This document shows, one piece after another, positions 33,938-50,736 of a stretch of 64,000 bases of DNA. The first letter of the stretch is position 1, and each line of letters opens with the position of its first letter. The position numbers and the translations under genes were made by a program. Source of the DNA: Ananas comosus. Lineage: Eukaryota > Streptophyta > Magnoliopsida > Poales > Bromeliaceae. A model generated the notes under the pieces. The model was given only the letters and a program-made list of their open reading frames with translations, was not told the DNA's origin and did not search any database. Where the stretch lies: positions 630,432-694,431 of the forward strand of contig NC_033627.1 of the NCBI RefSeq assembly GCF_001540865.1, in the 5' to 3' direction.

Positions 33938-36245
33938 TCATTCTGTGGCTGGGAGAGCTATACTTGTCCTACAATACGGGCAATCACCGTGAGCCTCTAC
34001 CCACCGCTCAACGCAATTAGAGTGAAAAGTATGCCCGCAACGCAGTTGGGTCAACCTGTCCCCATCTGAAAAACTCTCGAGGCATATACAACATTCAGCT
34101 GCTGCTTCGATAAGTCCGCTTTCTTTTGTCTCACCGCGATCTAGAGTTTGGAGCCTTAAAAGAGCTTCGGAACGAAGAAAAGGAGGCTTATTCCTCATCC
34201 CACATAAAGGCTGTATTTGGCGACAAGATGGCACGGTAGAGAGACAGCCACAGCACTCTAACAGATCCTGTACACCTATTGCTTCGCTATTTACTGAGCG
34301 GATGAGATTACATTTATCCCAGATGGTTTCAGAGTCGGGGGTCCTATGCCTGCAGTGCAAAATGACGATTAGGTTCTGAAAACACACAAAAATTTGATAC
34401 CATAAACCAAAGATTAAGCTAGGGTAGCTACTAACCTTGTTCCTGTTAAATCTACACTTTGCAGCCTGTTAAGAAGCCTTTGCTTCGCCTGTCGTACAGC
34501 ATCTGGAAGCCGGTCATCTGCATCTTTAATTAGCCTCAATCTACCGTGTCTGCTGCTCGTAGCATCCACATTACTGCTATTAGCTTGTCTGTATTCACTA
34601 GGACCACTGAAGTCAAGTTGAAAGACCTCATGCTGCTGAATCTCACAAAAAAGGAACAGATCAACCTTCATTTTGGTGAGAAATGTAGACTATACTTTAT
34701 ACCGAACACTGCCATTGATGGAACAAAGGAAAAAAGAAAAAGAATATGGAAGTGGGGATATAATGATTTTACAGATCCTGGGGTCATTGAAACATTGTAA
34801 AATCACATTACTATGAGCTCTGACAAACTCAAGGAACTAATTTTCTAAAATGCGTGACGATTCCTCCTACATAATTCAACATTAGTGATGGTTTTAACCG
34901 ATATCCACTCAAGATCATGCAAGACCACATTAAGTGTTTTACCCATTTAAAATATCTCATTGCCTTAGGAAGAAAAGTAAAATACTTCCAATTTGGCCAA
35001 ACTGCCCAAACTACAGATAATAATTTCCTCACCACTAGTATTGTTCAAGAATAGTTTAAGCTCTCCAAAATAGAATATCTATACAAAATCCCTCGCTAGC
35101 CAATAAAGCCTTACCATTTCAGTTGCAGTTCTCAAAACCATTCGAATAGCGTAAAAGTTGCCATATTCAATCTTCAAAATATATCAGGTCATGTTCTCGC
35201 AAAGATCATTTCCTTGATTCATATACCTAAGCTCATGTTCTCGCAAAGATTATTTCCTTGATTCATATACCTACCGGACGATACAGTTCATCTCATAGCT
35301 TAGATAAGGTGATAAATAACTAGGACTACTATCCGTCATGAAGATGTAAAAGTCCACTGTTCAATATAGTGATCAAATTGATCTGGCGAGGCATTTTCTC
35401 CACTACCTTGTGCGCAAAACAAGTGCGATTATTTAAACCCTTGATTAGGGAACTAAAAATTGCCAGTTACGTCTCTTCTCAACATGAAGATGAGATCTAA
35501 GAGACCTCAAAGCCAACTATTCAATTAGATAGACCAAAATCAAAATTTTCTTTCTCGTTGCTTTAGAACACAATACAATGACCCTAAACCCTACTGCAAA
35601 CCTAAAGAAAACCACGGCCACCCAATAAAAATAAAAAGAAAAGAAACAGACAAAAACCTAAATTTCAAACATTATACACATAAAATGGAGGCATAATTAG
35701 TTGATAATGAACCAGAAAGAATAGAAGGTTAGCTGCAAACAACTACGGAAAAAAAAAAAGGATAAAAAAAAAAGACCTTTACAATCAGCAGAGCAGGTTT
35801 TAACAGTTTGTTTATGCAGTTATACACAATCTATTACACACCAAAAGGAAACTAATAAGCCCCAAGAGAAACAAATTACTGCTCAATCAATTGAATAAAT
35901 CATAAAAACCCTAAACAGGGTTCAAAGACGAGCTCAAAACCCCGAAACAAATCCGAATCGCGGGTAAAGAGAGGAGGGAACACACAGAGCGCGAAATGAG
36001 CTCACCGCTTGGTGGACGCGGTGGGCGGAACCCTTCCCGTGCTTCGCCTGAGCCGATGGGCGCCGGTGATCGCCGCCACCTGCGCCGCCGCCGCCGCCGC
36101 CGAGGGATCGGCCACGACGGGAAGAGTTGCGGCGGCTGGGGTCGCGATCGTGGGAGGCGGAGGCGAGCTCCTCCGCCTCTTCGCCGGAGCTCCGGCGACC
36201 ACCGCGAGATCTCTGGAAGTAAAAGAGCTTCGAAGCTATCGTCAT
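33938..36245 (-). CDS. RING-H2 E3 ubiquitin ligase, RHY1A-like (283 aa)
   Basis: Three exons: 36245-36006, 34635-34436 and 34349-33938. The phases fit and total 283 residues. The start MTIASKLFYFQRSRGGR resembles plant RHY1A as I remember it. Exon 1 is Arg/Ser/Gly-rich. Exon 2 holds RLPDAVRQAKQRLLNRLQSV. The C terminus is a complete RING-H2: C233, C236, C251, H253, H256, C259, C270, C273. It should pass ubiquitin from an E2 to an unknown substrate; no membrane segment is seen. An earlier acceptor at the exon 3 border would run into TAA, so I use the inner CACTGCAG site. Exon 2 could begin three bases later at a second CAG. Intron 1 is 1.37 kb. Confidence 0.87.
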
Positions 36246-36554
36246 GCAATGGGAACAACACCTCTCTCCCCCCCCCCCCCCCCTCGCCTTTATTCTCTAT
36301 TTTTATTACGCAGTAGGGGAATGAGGTGGCGGGGAGGAGCCAAAAAGAGGAATACTCGAAAAAAGGTGGGGGTGGAGACTACAAAGTGGAAGCACAGAGG
36401 ACACGCGGCGCGTCCGGGAGTAGTATAACAATGGTCGATGCTACTACATGCAGCCTGCGTGTACCGCGATGTATTTTTGCTCTGTGTTAATTTTTCTTTT
36501 CTTTTTTTTTTTTATCCCTTCAGGATGTTTAAATCTATATAATTGATCAGAGTT
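36246..36554. promoter_or_regulatory. Upstream region of the RING gene
   Basis: Directly upstream of the start codon is a poly(C) run (about 36270-36284). Beyond about 36430 the DNA becomes T-rich. No clear promoter element is identified. Confidence 0.4.
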
Positions 36555-36693
36555 TTTTTTTTTTTTTTTTTTTCTAGAGAGAGATAACTAGCATACTACT
36601 TGTTTCATTTATTTTAACTAGGATTCGAATTTGGGACTTCTGATACCAATCATCAAGTTCTTTGCTATTTGCGTTAGGAATAGTTGGTTTAAT
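36555..36693 (-). mobile_element. tRNA-derived SINE, copy 4
   Basis: Reverse orientation: poly(T), CTAGAGAGAGATAACTAGCA, then (minus strand) CAAATTCGAATCCTAGTT and GCAAAGAACTTGATGATTGG. It is flanked by TTGATCAGAGTT (36543-36554) and TTGATCGGAGTT (36694-36705), a 12-bp duplication with one change. Confidence 0.82.
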
Positions 36694-37204
36694 TTGATCG
36701 GAGTTGATATCTAAATTTGAGTCGGTTTAAAATTTACTGCTAGTTGAAGACGTCTTTGCCAATAAGTGATATAAAGTTAAGATTTTTTTTTTAATACAAC
36801 TATAAAAATTATAAAAAATATATTTTTAATTGATTTATTGTGATGTTACACTATATATAATATTATTTATAAAGATAAATCAATAATCTCTTGAAATTGT
36901 GGGGTACACTTTGGATACCCGATAGCATTGGCTACGGTTGTAAAAGCGGACCCGCCATTTATGACCGTGGTCGGTTGGGATGTTGGGCAGTTGAATTAAG
37001 TCACCATCCGGATCAAATATTAATACGCACCCATCGCCCGTTATATCTTTTTAGGTACCTTTTTTTTTGTTGTATTTTTCGCATTTTATCTCAGTTGTAC
37101 CCCCGGGATATTCGTAGCAGAATATTTTGTAGTCGTTTGATTTGCAGGAGAGAAAAATAATTTGAAGCTAAAATGTAGGTAGTTCCCCTGCTAATTAACC
37201 TTAA

Positions 37205-37892
37205 GGGTACGTTTGGTTCGCATTATAAAAGATTACTAAGAATAAAAGATATTCGAGAATCTTATTTCTATTAATCCTATTACTAAGAATGTGGAATTCC
37301 TGTGTTTGGTTCGTACGGTAATATTAATTAGCCATGTTATTTAATATTACAAAAAATATACAATTAATTAATTAATTAATTTAATTAATTTTAGATAATG
37401 TTACCAAAAGTTTCAACATTTTTTAGAAAAAAGGGAGAGAGAGTATAAGTTAGAGAGAGAGAGCATAATTAAAAAAATAGAAAGAAAAATATAGTCGAAA
37501 TTAGAGAGAGTGAGAGAGTTGAAATTTTAGAAAGAGAGAGAGAGAGAGAAAGCTTAGTTTAGAGAGAGAAAAAAAAAGTTAAATTTTAGAGAGAAAAATA
37601 AGTTTAGAGAGAGATATAAGGTTAGAGTGTAAAGAAAAATAATATCAATTAGCCGGCGGATAGGAAGAAAGAAAGAGATTAGACATATTATGATTACCCC
37701 AATCCATTAATATGAGGATACCCACCCTCCCTCGAGGGAATGAGATTAGTACTTTGGGGTGAATCTTATTCCCAAGTGAATTCAATATTACCAACTAGAT
37801 TACTTAGCGCGTTTAGCCAAACACCGTCATATTTTTTTATTCCCATTGGATTACTAAGAATCTTTAAAAGATAGCGCGAACCTAACGCACCC
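37205..37892. mobile_element. Tourist-like MITE (PIF/Harbinger type), 688 bp
   Basis: The ends are GGGTACGTTTGGTTCGC and GCGAACCTAACGCACCC, inverted with two mismatches. TAA stands on both sides (37202-37204 and 37893-37895), the 3-bp duplication of this superfamily. The middle has GA-rich microsatellite DNA and no coding capacity. Confidence 0.8.
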
Positions 37893-37895
37893 TAA

Positions 37896-40800
37896 AAATA
37901 TAGGTAATTTCCCTGCTATTTAACCTTTGCGTGCAAAGAAAATCTTCTGCTTGACACCTCACGGATGGGGAACACCACATACCAGATACAAGTCAAATAC
38001 TACTTACTACTTGGAACGAGGTAATTTCTCAATACTAATCCTCTATTTTATTATTTTATTCTTATTAATGTAATCCTCTCGATTTGATTATTATTATTAA
38101 ATAGATCTGCTTGTTGGAACGCGTAGCCTCCAATCTCTAGGCCAGCCACGTGGTTACTTAATTAAGTTAGGGCTCCATTAATGCCGTAATAATAATCGTT
38201 TCAAAAGTGGTAGCCATGACAAGAGAAGCAAAAGGTGAAAAATAAAAAGGAGAGGGGAAACAAAGAAAAAGAAAAAAATAGTATGGTTACACCCGTCAAA
38301 AATAGGCGTAATTACAAGTTGTATGGCGATTTTCTCGTTAATACCTTGTCTTTACTTATTTAATTTAATTTGCAAAATTTATTGAATTGGATTGATAATA
38401 GTGATTCTTCAGCTCAGTAATTTATTAAAAAGCCGTTAATCATCATTGTTATTTAGATTATTTGATAGATATAACTTATTATATCCCACTTAATTAAATC
38501 CAAAAATGTATTAAATATTTAAAAAAATCCCTTTTTTTTTTATCAGAAAAGTTGAAGTGTCTACGTCAAACTGGGCTTCACTCGAGGATTTTTCTATACA
38601 TTTTTACCTAAAAAACAAAAACCTACGTAGAGCTATACGTAAAGCAATTCAAACTTAAGTATTATTATATATTAATTAAAAAGTTTCCGGGCTTGCAAAG
38701 CAAATTTTCTATAGTCCTCGTTCACTAGAGCTATACGTAGCGAGCCCCTCAAATTAAGGTCAATAATATTTAGTAAGAAAATAAATGGATAAGGTTCTCC
38801 TTGAACCTTCTTTATAACCATGACGTAGTAATGCTGATGAATTTTAAATTACTATTAGTAAAAATATACGTAATAAATTCCTCTATGGGACTCAGAAGAA
38901 AAAAGTAAAAAAAAAAAAAAACTCTTTATTTGGCCTCCCCCAGATAAATTTGTGAATTAGAACCCGGATCAAAGAGCTAAAGCACATTAAAGTTGCATAT
39001 GCATTAAATACAGCAGAAAACAATGGGTTTGCAATAGATAGTGGTTTTGGTTTGAGTGATAAAAGGATCATGAGATGAGTTCGGCCCGCAAAAGATCTTT
39101 TGGACAAGAGAGTATTACATTATAAGGTCATTAATATTATAATAATTATAGCTAAAATAAATAATAAAAAAACTACTGCTGATAAATTTTTTTGATCTAA
39201 GGTGGTAGGATTTAATTGGGTTTACTATCAATCAGAGGGAGAGGACAAATGTAGTCCGACGACGCTATACAACAAAAAAAACCATGCGACATGCATTTTT
39301 TTAACCTTTAACACGTAAGCCGTGACATCAGCTTGGGAAGAGGTTTACATTAAAAAGAACGCTGTAACGTAAATAAATTGAAAAGACAAGAAAAGAAAAG
39401 TAAATGCGACATTAAAAGCGACGAGAAATGGGATAAGAAAACCATAATGGAATGGAAAAGACGCGCACTAATTCACAAGAAAGGAAAAACAAGCGCCTAA
39501 AATGGCCAAATCTTTAAGACAAACGAGATAACAAAATATAATTAGATTTAGACATAATGCGAAAAGAGGTGGTGATTAGTCACCTCACTGGCCGAACTAC
39601 CGACATTTCCAACAGTTGCCCTTGTAGAAAAATATAGAGTAAGAAAAAGAAAACTTAAGCATTAAAAAAAAAAAAAACATTAAAAATAAGGAAGTTAAAC
39701 TGCACACACGTCGCGACAACAAATGTTCTTACTACAAATTTTGTAGATCCTCTGCGGTGTGCAGGGAACACTGGGGAGGGCATATCGGCCTATGACCTCT
39801 CCAGTGTCCCAATACATGTTTCAAACGGCAACTTAATGCGTCTAAAGATGTCCTTTATTTGTCACTAGTTACACTGCACATGCAACTAAAATGGTTTCTA
39901 TAAAAAAAAGCAACTTGCATATTTTCTGGTCCTTCAATTGCACACTAAATATCATAGAACCCTTCTAAACCTACATCAAGGAACCAAAGCAACAAAGCTG
40001 GGAAAATTTTGGCCATTGCCGCAGTTCAAATCTATCTTGGCGCACCAATTCCAAATTGCCTTGAGAAATAGAATTCTACCTATTTTCGCTTTGTAAAGCC
40101 CTCCTTTTCTCGTTCCACCGGGCATGTGAGGAATAAGTAATATGCACGATGGATTAATGAATATTGCAAAGGAAACGCTCAACAATTTTCTCATACTCCA
40201 ATTAAACAGCCCTCCAGTTTGGAATCTTATTGTTCTTAATCAGGTCAAGCCTCACACTTACTAATAAGATGTAGAGTTCCACCTAGACGAAGCATGGGAA
40301 TACATTGCTTTCCAAGAATTCTTCAGGAATAACAAGAAGAAATAGCTTTCAGTACAATTACAACATCAAGAGACAGATACACATTGGGCTTACTAGCATC
40401 TATAAGCAGAACCATTGGCATTACTAGTCTCATTCCAAGAGTAAGCAATACCGCTGTTTGGTGTTATTTAATATGTGAACATGTTCCCTAAGAACAAAAA
40501 TACCTTGTGCTGGAGTGACAAAGCAGCAACTCGTACCTCAGCATTTCTGTACAATTAGATGATATAAACCGCCCTCTCTACACCCTTCAAATTGCATGTA
40601 GAGCAAATAAAACTGCAAAAGGGCATAAAATTCTTTAGGACTTCAAGCAATCTTTATGAGATACCACCAATCGTGATAATCTTAACTAATAGCAAGAAAT
40701 ATACTTTCCACCAGAATGAGCACATCTGAGTAAAACATAGGGTGGAAGAGACATTGAAGTCCTATGTAGGTTCAGACGGACAGTATTGACAACAAAGAGA

Positions 40801-41589
40801 CTTCAAAGGGTGGAGTTAAATACTAATCGAATGATAGCTGAACACCGCTGTACTATTTAGGACAGTAGAAAATCAGCTACAGCACAAAGGAATGCCGAGG
40901 ATGGTAAGACTTTATCAAGCCATTTACAGATAGAAAGCTGTCCCAATAGTAAAGCTCCAACACATATAGAGGTACATTAAAGACTGCAAGGTGCAATCTT
41001 ACAAGCTAGAAAAGGTGCCATATTGAAATGCATGTGACGGAGCATTTATACTTTGACCATAACATGCAATGGGAGTAACGTAGATTAACTTGCTAAGGCT
41101 AGACTCGGAATGTACCGAGTGAAAAAGATCCAAACAAACCACAATGAAGGCCACGAAGGGTAAGTGAAGCAGGAAGCTAGTTCTACATATATTTTAGATG
41201 AATTAAAGGAACAGTTGGTGAATGATGCTTCAGGCAGCTACATATTTACCCAAGGGGACGATAACAAGAATTGGAGGGGAAGGTACAAGTGAAGCTACTC
41301 AAATACTAATTTGGTTCCTACCAGATCATAAAAGCTCATGACACCGCATCAATAATGAATAGCTGATTGGGAAATATTTGGCGCTTCAAAACTCTGTTAT
41401 AACTGGTCAATCTACGTCAGATCCAATAATTAATTTAACGATTATTACATCTATAAGATAATCTACAAGATAACAGCTAAACAGCAAATAGACTAGCCAA
41501 ACTCCAAAAGCAACTAATAGCACTCCAATAGTAGAATATGATTTGCTTTTAAAAGGACAACAACAACAACAACAAAAAAAACTAGTCTG
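37896..41589. other. Intergenic DNA, probably partly 3' flank of the syntaxin-like gene
   Basis: No credible coding region. Frames at 38892-39107 and 39976-40194 (minus) have no recognised domain. 39700-41589 is less AT-rich and could include transcribed 3' sequence of the minus-strand gene that ends at 41590. Confidence 0.4.
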
Positions 41590-43022
41590 CTACCATGTCA
41601 AGCATTGGCCTGCAGAAGAATATCGGCAGCAGAATCATCTTTGAAGAAGATATATTAATGTTGGAACTGAAAACGAATTGACAATTGAAAGAAAGAACTT
41701 ACCAACTAGAAGCACAAGAAAAAGAATACACAGTATCATTTGAATAGGTCGACCATACTGGATCTGATATTGAGATCTCTGGAGCTGTCTATGAAGAGCA
41801 CCAATCCACCCATAGAGCTGCTTATTGTAAGTTTCATCATCACAGTCGCCAAGACAGCTTTTAGTCCTCTCGTAGCAAGCATCAAGCTCCTGTACAATGA
41901 ATTGAGCCAATATAATAAAAAGATCAATGAAATAAACCACAAACATTAAAATTATAAAGTAACTAAAGCAAATTATGACAGCAATCAAAATCAATCAACT
42001 GAAAACAAGCAATAATTCAATAAGAAGCTCCGTACCCGACTGAGCTGATTATTCTTTAATGGGATCAGCTCAGCTGGCTGGTGATGATCCTCAGTCTTCC
42101 ACTTCCTGAAACCATTTCTACACCAATTCATCTTAGAAGTCGGCTCTACGGCCTTCGCTAAGCAAGATAAACTGGGGACCTTCACGGGGAGCCCATGCGT
42201 TTGTTCCTCGACAGATCTACGAGGAATATCCTCACCAGAAACCAAAATTTTCCACGAGCCAATCTCAGCGCTAGCACTGGCCGTCCTCCGATGCCCGCAC
42301 AAATGCTCCTCCTTTCTCTCCAAGTTACTAATCTCATTTGTAAGTCCTACGCTCTTCAAACATTCGGTTCCTCTGTTTGCTATCGGCGCCTTTTCCGGCT
42401 CGGGAGAAGGATTAGACAGAAATAGTGCGAGCTCATCCCTTTCTCCTTGATCCAATGTAACCCACGCTGATGTACAATCTCTCTGCTCCTGATTTAATCC
42501 CCTAAATGAATTCTCGACAATGGCTATATGATTCGCGATTGCCGCAATGAATTGACAATGCCTAGCTCTCATATCATCTCCGGGCGAGCACGCCTCATCA
42601 TTTGACCTAATTTCCCTAGCCAAGTCCTCGAGCTACAAATCAAAATAATGTGTATGTCGACGAAAGCAAATCAGAACACCAGATTAAAGGAGGAACGATC
42701 ATTGTAATGAGATTCGAACTAACCTGCCATTTCGCCGTGCCGAGGGCTAATCGGAGCTCATTGAGGAGCTCATGAGAGTCGGATTCACGATCGCTGGTAC
42801 GATTTGAAGCGATTTTTTGCTCGTGGATCCATCTTCTATAGATTGACTCCATCCTAAAAGGGATTGAAACCCAAGGATCAGATCGACAACTAGAAGGATT
42901 AAGAAGAGAGAGACCGAGGAAACCCTAGAAGATGGAGCTGAGTACCTGTCGGAGGATTCCTGGACCTCCTCCGCGGCGGGGAAGAAGGGGTCCTTCTCCC
43001 ACCGATCGAAGCACGTCGCCAT
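41590..43022 (-). CDS. Syntaxin-6 N-terminal-domain SNARE-related protein, tail-anchored (336 aa)
   Basis: Five exons: 43022-42946, 42853-42724, 42632-42036, 41889-41703 and 41609-41590, with consistent phase. The N terminus (DPFFPAAEEVQ, then a helix-rich part with LRLALGTAKWQLEDLAREI and HCQFIAAIANHIAIVENSF) fits the syntaxin-6 N-terminal domain of plant t-SNARE-like proteins. Residues 317-330 (IQMILCILFLVLLV) form a hydrophobic tail followed by only six residues, so the protein is probably tail-anchored in Golgi or endosomal membrane. I do not see a clear Qc SNARE heptad domain before it, so calling it a working SNARE is uncertain. The last exon is only 20 bases and is the least sure part. 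The function is inferred. Confidence 0.82.
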
Positions 43023-43435
43023 GAGCGAGAACGGGAGTTCCCGATCCCGATATCGGTAGACGAAGCAAACTCTAGCCCTAGAATTACGGTCGGGGGTGGT
43101 GGCGATTCCCTTTCACGATGCGATGGGATTCACCGCTCGCTCGAAACGTCTCTCGGGTGGGGGAGGAGAACGATGGGTGCGGATGGTGGTGGCGAGCGCG
43201 CGCTGTGATTGGTGGGCCCAGGTGGGCCAGGCCATTCGTCGGCCTGGCCATACGTGGCCTAACCAATCAAAATTTTTAAGTATATATACATATGTCTTGG
43301 CCCAGCCCATTAGTGATATATAGAAAGTAAGCCCACCCAGATAATGATGAGAAACCGTTATTGTAACGTTTGGGCTTATCTAAGGACAAGGCCTGGAAGA
43401 GAAATCAGGAGCTCAATTTTATGTATATAAATATA
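43023..43435. promoter_or_regulatory. Upstream region of the syntaxin-like gene
   Basis: A GC-richer stretch directly upstream of the start, with several GGCC-containing words (43200-43265). Probably leader and promoter. No defined site is seen. Confidence 0.4.
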
Positions 43436-43978
43436 GAGTCCGGCTACTATACTATCGGTTGTACAGAGGGCTATGTGCTATCAAATTGTTTTCAATGATG
43501 CGGGTTCCAAATCGACGATCGGCTCCGTTAGACTTGATCTACACTATTGAAAGTATTTGGAAACTAAATTTTAGATTCTTTCAACATCATTTGACTAGTG
43601 ATCAAAAGATCTCAAAATTGACAATTTTAATGGCCGGTGTGGTGTCTTTGTGAGTTTAACAGTGTAAAACAATTCAAATGCGATGAAAATTTTATAGAAA
43701 ATTCTTTTCACTATTTAGAGTAAGATTAGTATATATGATCTTGAATTTAAATCTTTTATCATCATTTTTTATGAGATTTTTATTTTCAGCCGTTCAATTT
43801 TAGACTACTCGTTTGATAGGTAAATGATATCGAAAAATTATGAAATTTAGTTTCTAAATACTTTTAATAGTGTAGATCAAGTCTAACGGAGCCGATCGTC
43901 CATTTGGAAGCCGGATCATCGAAAACAACTTGGTAGCACGGAGCCTTCCGTGCTACCGATAGTATAGTAGTCTAGTTC
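43436..43978. mobile_element. (TA)n-associated foldback MITE, copy 3
   Basis: Left GAGTCCGGCTACTATACTAT, right AGTATAGTAGTCTAGTTC, with a long inverted inner part (CGATCGGCTCCGTTAGACTT against AAGTCTAACGGAGCCGATCG). It lies between an ATATA stretch and a (TA)n tract. It shares its outer wording with 28783 and 53673, and its inner wording with 7085-7595. Confidence 0.75.
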
Positions 43979-44895
43979 TATATATATATATATATAGTTT
44001 CGAGGTACATGATATCGTGTTTAGTAACACTAGAAGAGATCAGAACCATTGATTTTTTTTCTTTCTATCGAATAGAATTATCGATTAATCTGAGGTGTTG
44101 GATATTTATCAAACAATTTGGAGTTATACGGACATGTTTAGTCTTTTGGTTATATAACGCGGTCCAAACTTACCAAGGTTTACAATCAAATAAGGGCATT
44201 ACAGAAAAAAATTCAATTAAAAATTGATGGTATATGAAAGTAATTTCAGCAAATGAGAATTTAATTCATTAAGCAGTAAATACGAAAAGCATTGTGTTAG
44301 GGAGTTTCTGATTAGCTTAATCTGAAATAATTTGAAACTAAACATTACCAATTTATATAACTTAGCAATCATGCAGGTAATGTGCAACTCACCCTCCTCG
44401 TAGCAAGATGTCACGCAAAGAAAGACAGCAACATTCCACCCAATAGTATTTAATAATACCTTCCAATTCCAAATTCAAGCAAAATCCTATTTCCATGACT
44501 ATCACATTCGCACACATCCTTTTCATCATAAATTAAAGGAAATCACAGGATCGATACAAGAGAAATCACTATACAAATTGCGCACAGTAACCTTCCCCCC
44601 CTTTTTTTTTTTGTTGTTTTTTTCTCCTTTTTATTAAAGTAAATCATTTGCCTTTCACTCCAACCCCCTAATTTGACCAAAGCAACCACCAAACTAAACA
44701 AATTAAGAACCAACTTGCATGGTAACCCCCCCCGGGCCCACCCGTCATTACGGGCACCTCCCAGATTCTTCAGCTTTTCCTGATTTGATCCAATTCCCCT
44801 TAATAATTTTTTTTTCTTAAAAAAAAAAAAGGTGCGCGTGCGGGTGCGGGTGCGGGTGCGGGTGCCGGAATGAATGCATTTATGTGTGTATGTGT
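43979..44895. other. Intergenic DNA, probable 3' flank of the subtilase
   Basis: No gene is seen. On the plus strand it contains a GGGTGC-type hexamer array at about 44836-44866, next to a poly(A) run. This is probably in or near the subtilase 3' UTR. Confidence 0.45.
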
Positions 44896-48459
<3,564 letters not shown>

Positions 48460-48659
48460 GAGTTGAGCTTTTGTGCTTTCAAAAATATTGAAATATTTGA
48501 ATTTGTGATTTTTTAACCATCGGATGGTTTCAAGATCTGTACAGCGCTATTAACAGTGTGTCTCATCAAATTTTTTTTTGTTAATATTGTACGAATTTTA
48601 AAACAATTTTATGATTAGAAACTTACAAACACGTTTTTTTAAGCACGGAAGCTCAACTC
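48460..48659. mobile_element. Short inverted-repeat MITE (200 bp)
   Basis: Ends GAGTTGAGCTTTTGTGCTT and AAGCACGGAAGCTCAACTC are inverted copies with two or three changes. The centre is AT-rich. Related in style to 7085-7595. The target duplication is not clear. Confidence 0.6.
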
Positions 48660-49513
48660 TCGGCATATGTTAGCTAGTCTTTCAAGATGGTAAAAAAAAA
48701 GGAAATTTTAACTGCCACTACTTTGATGTTTGTCGGCCCAATAAGTCAACAAAAATTGAACCTGACTCCAACCCAATTAACTATCGTACTTTTTAATTAA
48801 TATACAAAATCTTATTAAATTCATATAGTAAATAAATAAATATTAAGAATCATTCTAGAGAGAGGGAATTCTACACTATCACACTTGCACCACGTCATCA
48901 ATAACAAGTCAATTACATTTATTTTTTTGAAACAAAAATGCAATAAAAATATTTTTTTATAATCATGATGGGACGTATATCTTTAAAAAAAGATATTTGA
49001 TTGGCTTGTTACGTCACGTCACTAATATATTCGTTGCATTTGGATGGCGAAGAATAAAAAAAAAAAAAAACTTGGAAAGAGGCAAAATTGAGCTAGTGGG
49101 GGGGGGGGGGGGGGGGGAGGGGGGGATTGCGCGACAAGGCGAAAGCAATTTTGAGTCACGGGAGGGTATGCAGTTTGTGCCGCACTAGGCGCCGAATAAG
49201 GAGAGGGCGTGGTGGGCCCCACACCGTCTCAGCGATGTCCGCAATGCGGATGCGGATCTATTGGGTTCGGGCCAATGGCCGCACGACAGTTGATGCAAAG
49301 AGATTCGTCTAAGTATCACCACCACCACCGCCACCACCACCTCCACCACCACGAGTATTTATCCTTCTATGTATCCGTGCACGTGTTATTGCACGTGTTA
49401 TAATGCACTTGTTGAATTGTTTCTCTCACAAGATACTGGGGGAGAGGACATTATTTGAGTGCCCTGGTTCACCACGGCAACTAAGTACGAGCTCTTACTT
49501 TCGAATTGAGAAG
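48660..49513. other. Intergenic DNA with a long poly(G) run
   Basis: G20 at 49098-49117 followed by more Gs, then a GC-richer patch with a CAC/CCA run (49317-49352). Small frames in both strands here follow these low-complexity runs and have no domain. Confidence 0.45.
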
Positions 49514-49522
49514 TTTTATAAT

Positions 49523-49925
49523 GGGAAAACTTGAAAAATCCCCCTTGTGGTTTCAATTTTTTTCACTTTAATACCATATGGTTTAAAATGTATCAAGTTA
49601 GTACCCCGTGGTTTCTCACTTTATCACTTAAGTACCCTGTGGTTTAAAGTGTATCAAGTTAGTACCCTGTGGTTTTGCACTTTATCACTTTAGTACCATA
49701 TGGTTTTAATTTTGTATCAAGTTAGTACCCTATAGTTTTTTAAACCACAGGGTACTAAAGTGATAAAGTGCAAAACCACAGGGTACTAGCTTGATACATT
49801 TTAAACCACAGGGTACTAAAGTGATAAAGTGAGAAACCACAGGGTACTAACTTGATACACTTCAAACCACAGGGTACTAAAATGAAAAAATATGAAACCA
49901 CAGGGGGAGTTTTTGAAGTTTTCCC
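49523..49925. mobile_element. Mutator-type foldback MITE with internal tandem repeats
   Basis: Inverted ends GGGAAAACTTGAAAAA and the matching TTTTTGAAGTTTTCCC. TTTTATAAT stands on both sides (49514-49522 and 49926-49934), a perfect 9-bp duplication typical of Mutator-like elements. Each arm contains repeats of 'AAACCACAGGGTACTAA', alternating with 'GTGATAAAGTG' and 'CTTGATACA'. Confidence 0.85.
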
Positions 49926-49934
49926 TTTTATAAT

Positions 49935-50689
49935 CTAAACTTACAATTAATCAGAGTCATTAAATTTGATCAAATTCAATGATGTCAGATTCAATCTTAT
50001 TGTCCTTTAGATATTCTATACATAAGGGAACGTGGTTTTTTACTATTTTTTTCTTCAGTCGTCGTAATTTTTGATGGGTAAACTTTTTAGATATCATAGG
50101 ATAATGATTCAAAAGTTTTATGTTAGTAGGTTAGGGAGATCACTCTATGGTAAGCTATGGTTCAAGCAATAATTAAGAAAGAGGAGAGCGAAGTTCATCA
50201 CGGAACTGTCGGAACTGTTGATGAGTGGAAGCGAGAAGTGACATTTGTCTCGAATCTATTAAAAAAAACGCATTAACACTATTGCGTTTGATACTGGAGC
50301 TTTGGCAAAACTCACTAGTTTGGAGGTTTCTTCGTGATCTTTTAAGATATAAAATAAAAAAAAATACCAAAATTTAGTATGTGCTTTTTTGTTTGTTCTT
50401 CCTTTTTCAAAGTAGAGTAAACGATGCTAATGCACGAAGAATCTGAATACTTTTGAATTTTCAAAAATTCAGTGCATTGTGCTAAAAGTGGCGCACGAGA
50501 ACAAGAATGTTGGATACTGACCCGTGGCCTTTACGTGTGAATCAGATACCACTTTAGCAATGCCAATTTTAAGTGCCTTATCCACATTCGATCCACATGA
50601 AAACATGAATGACAAGTTAGGCTCAAATGTTGCATTAAGTGGTAAACTAAACAAAGATCAATAACAATAAAGATTAATCAACACACATC

Positions 50690-50736
<47 letters not shown>

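Noticed and set aside
36009..36428. 139-codon plus-strand frame
   Set aside because: Antisense to RING gene exon 1 and its leader, driven by GC-rich codons.
39976..40194. 72-codon minus-strand frame with protein-like wording
   Set aside because: No recognised family, no splice context, and chance length for this composition.
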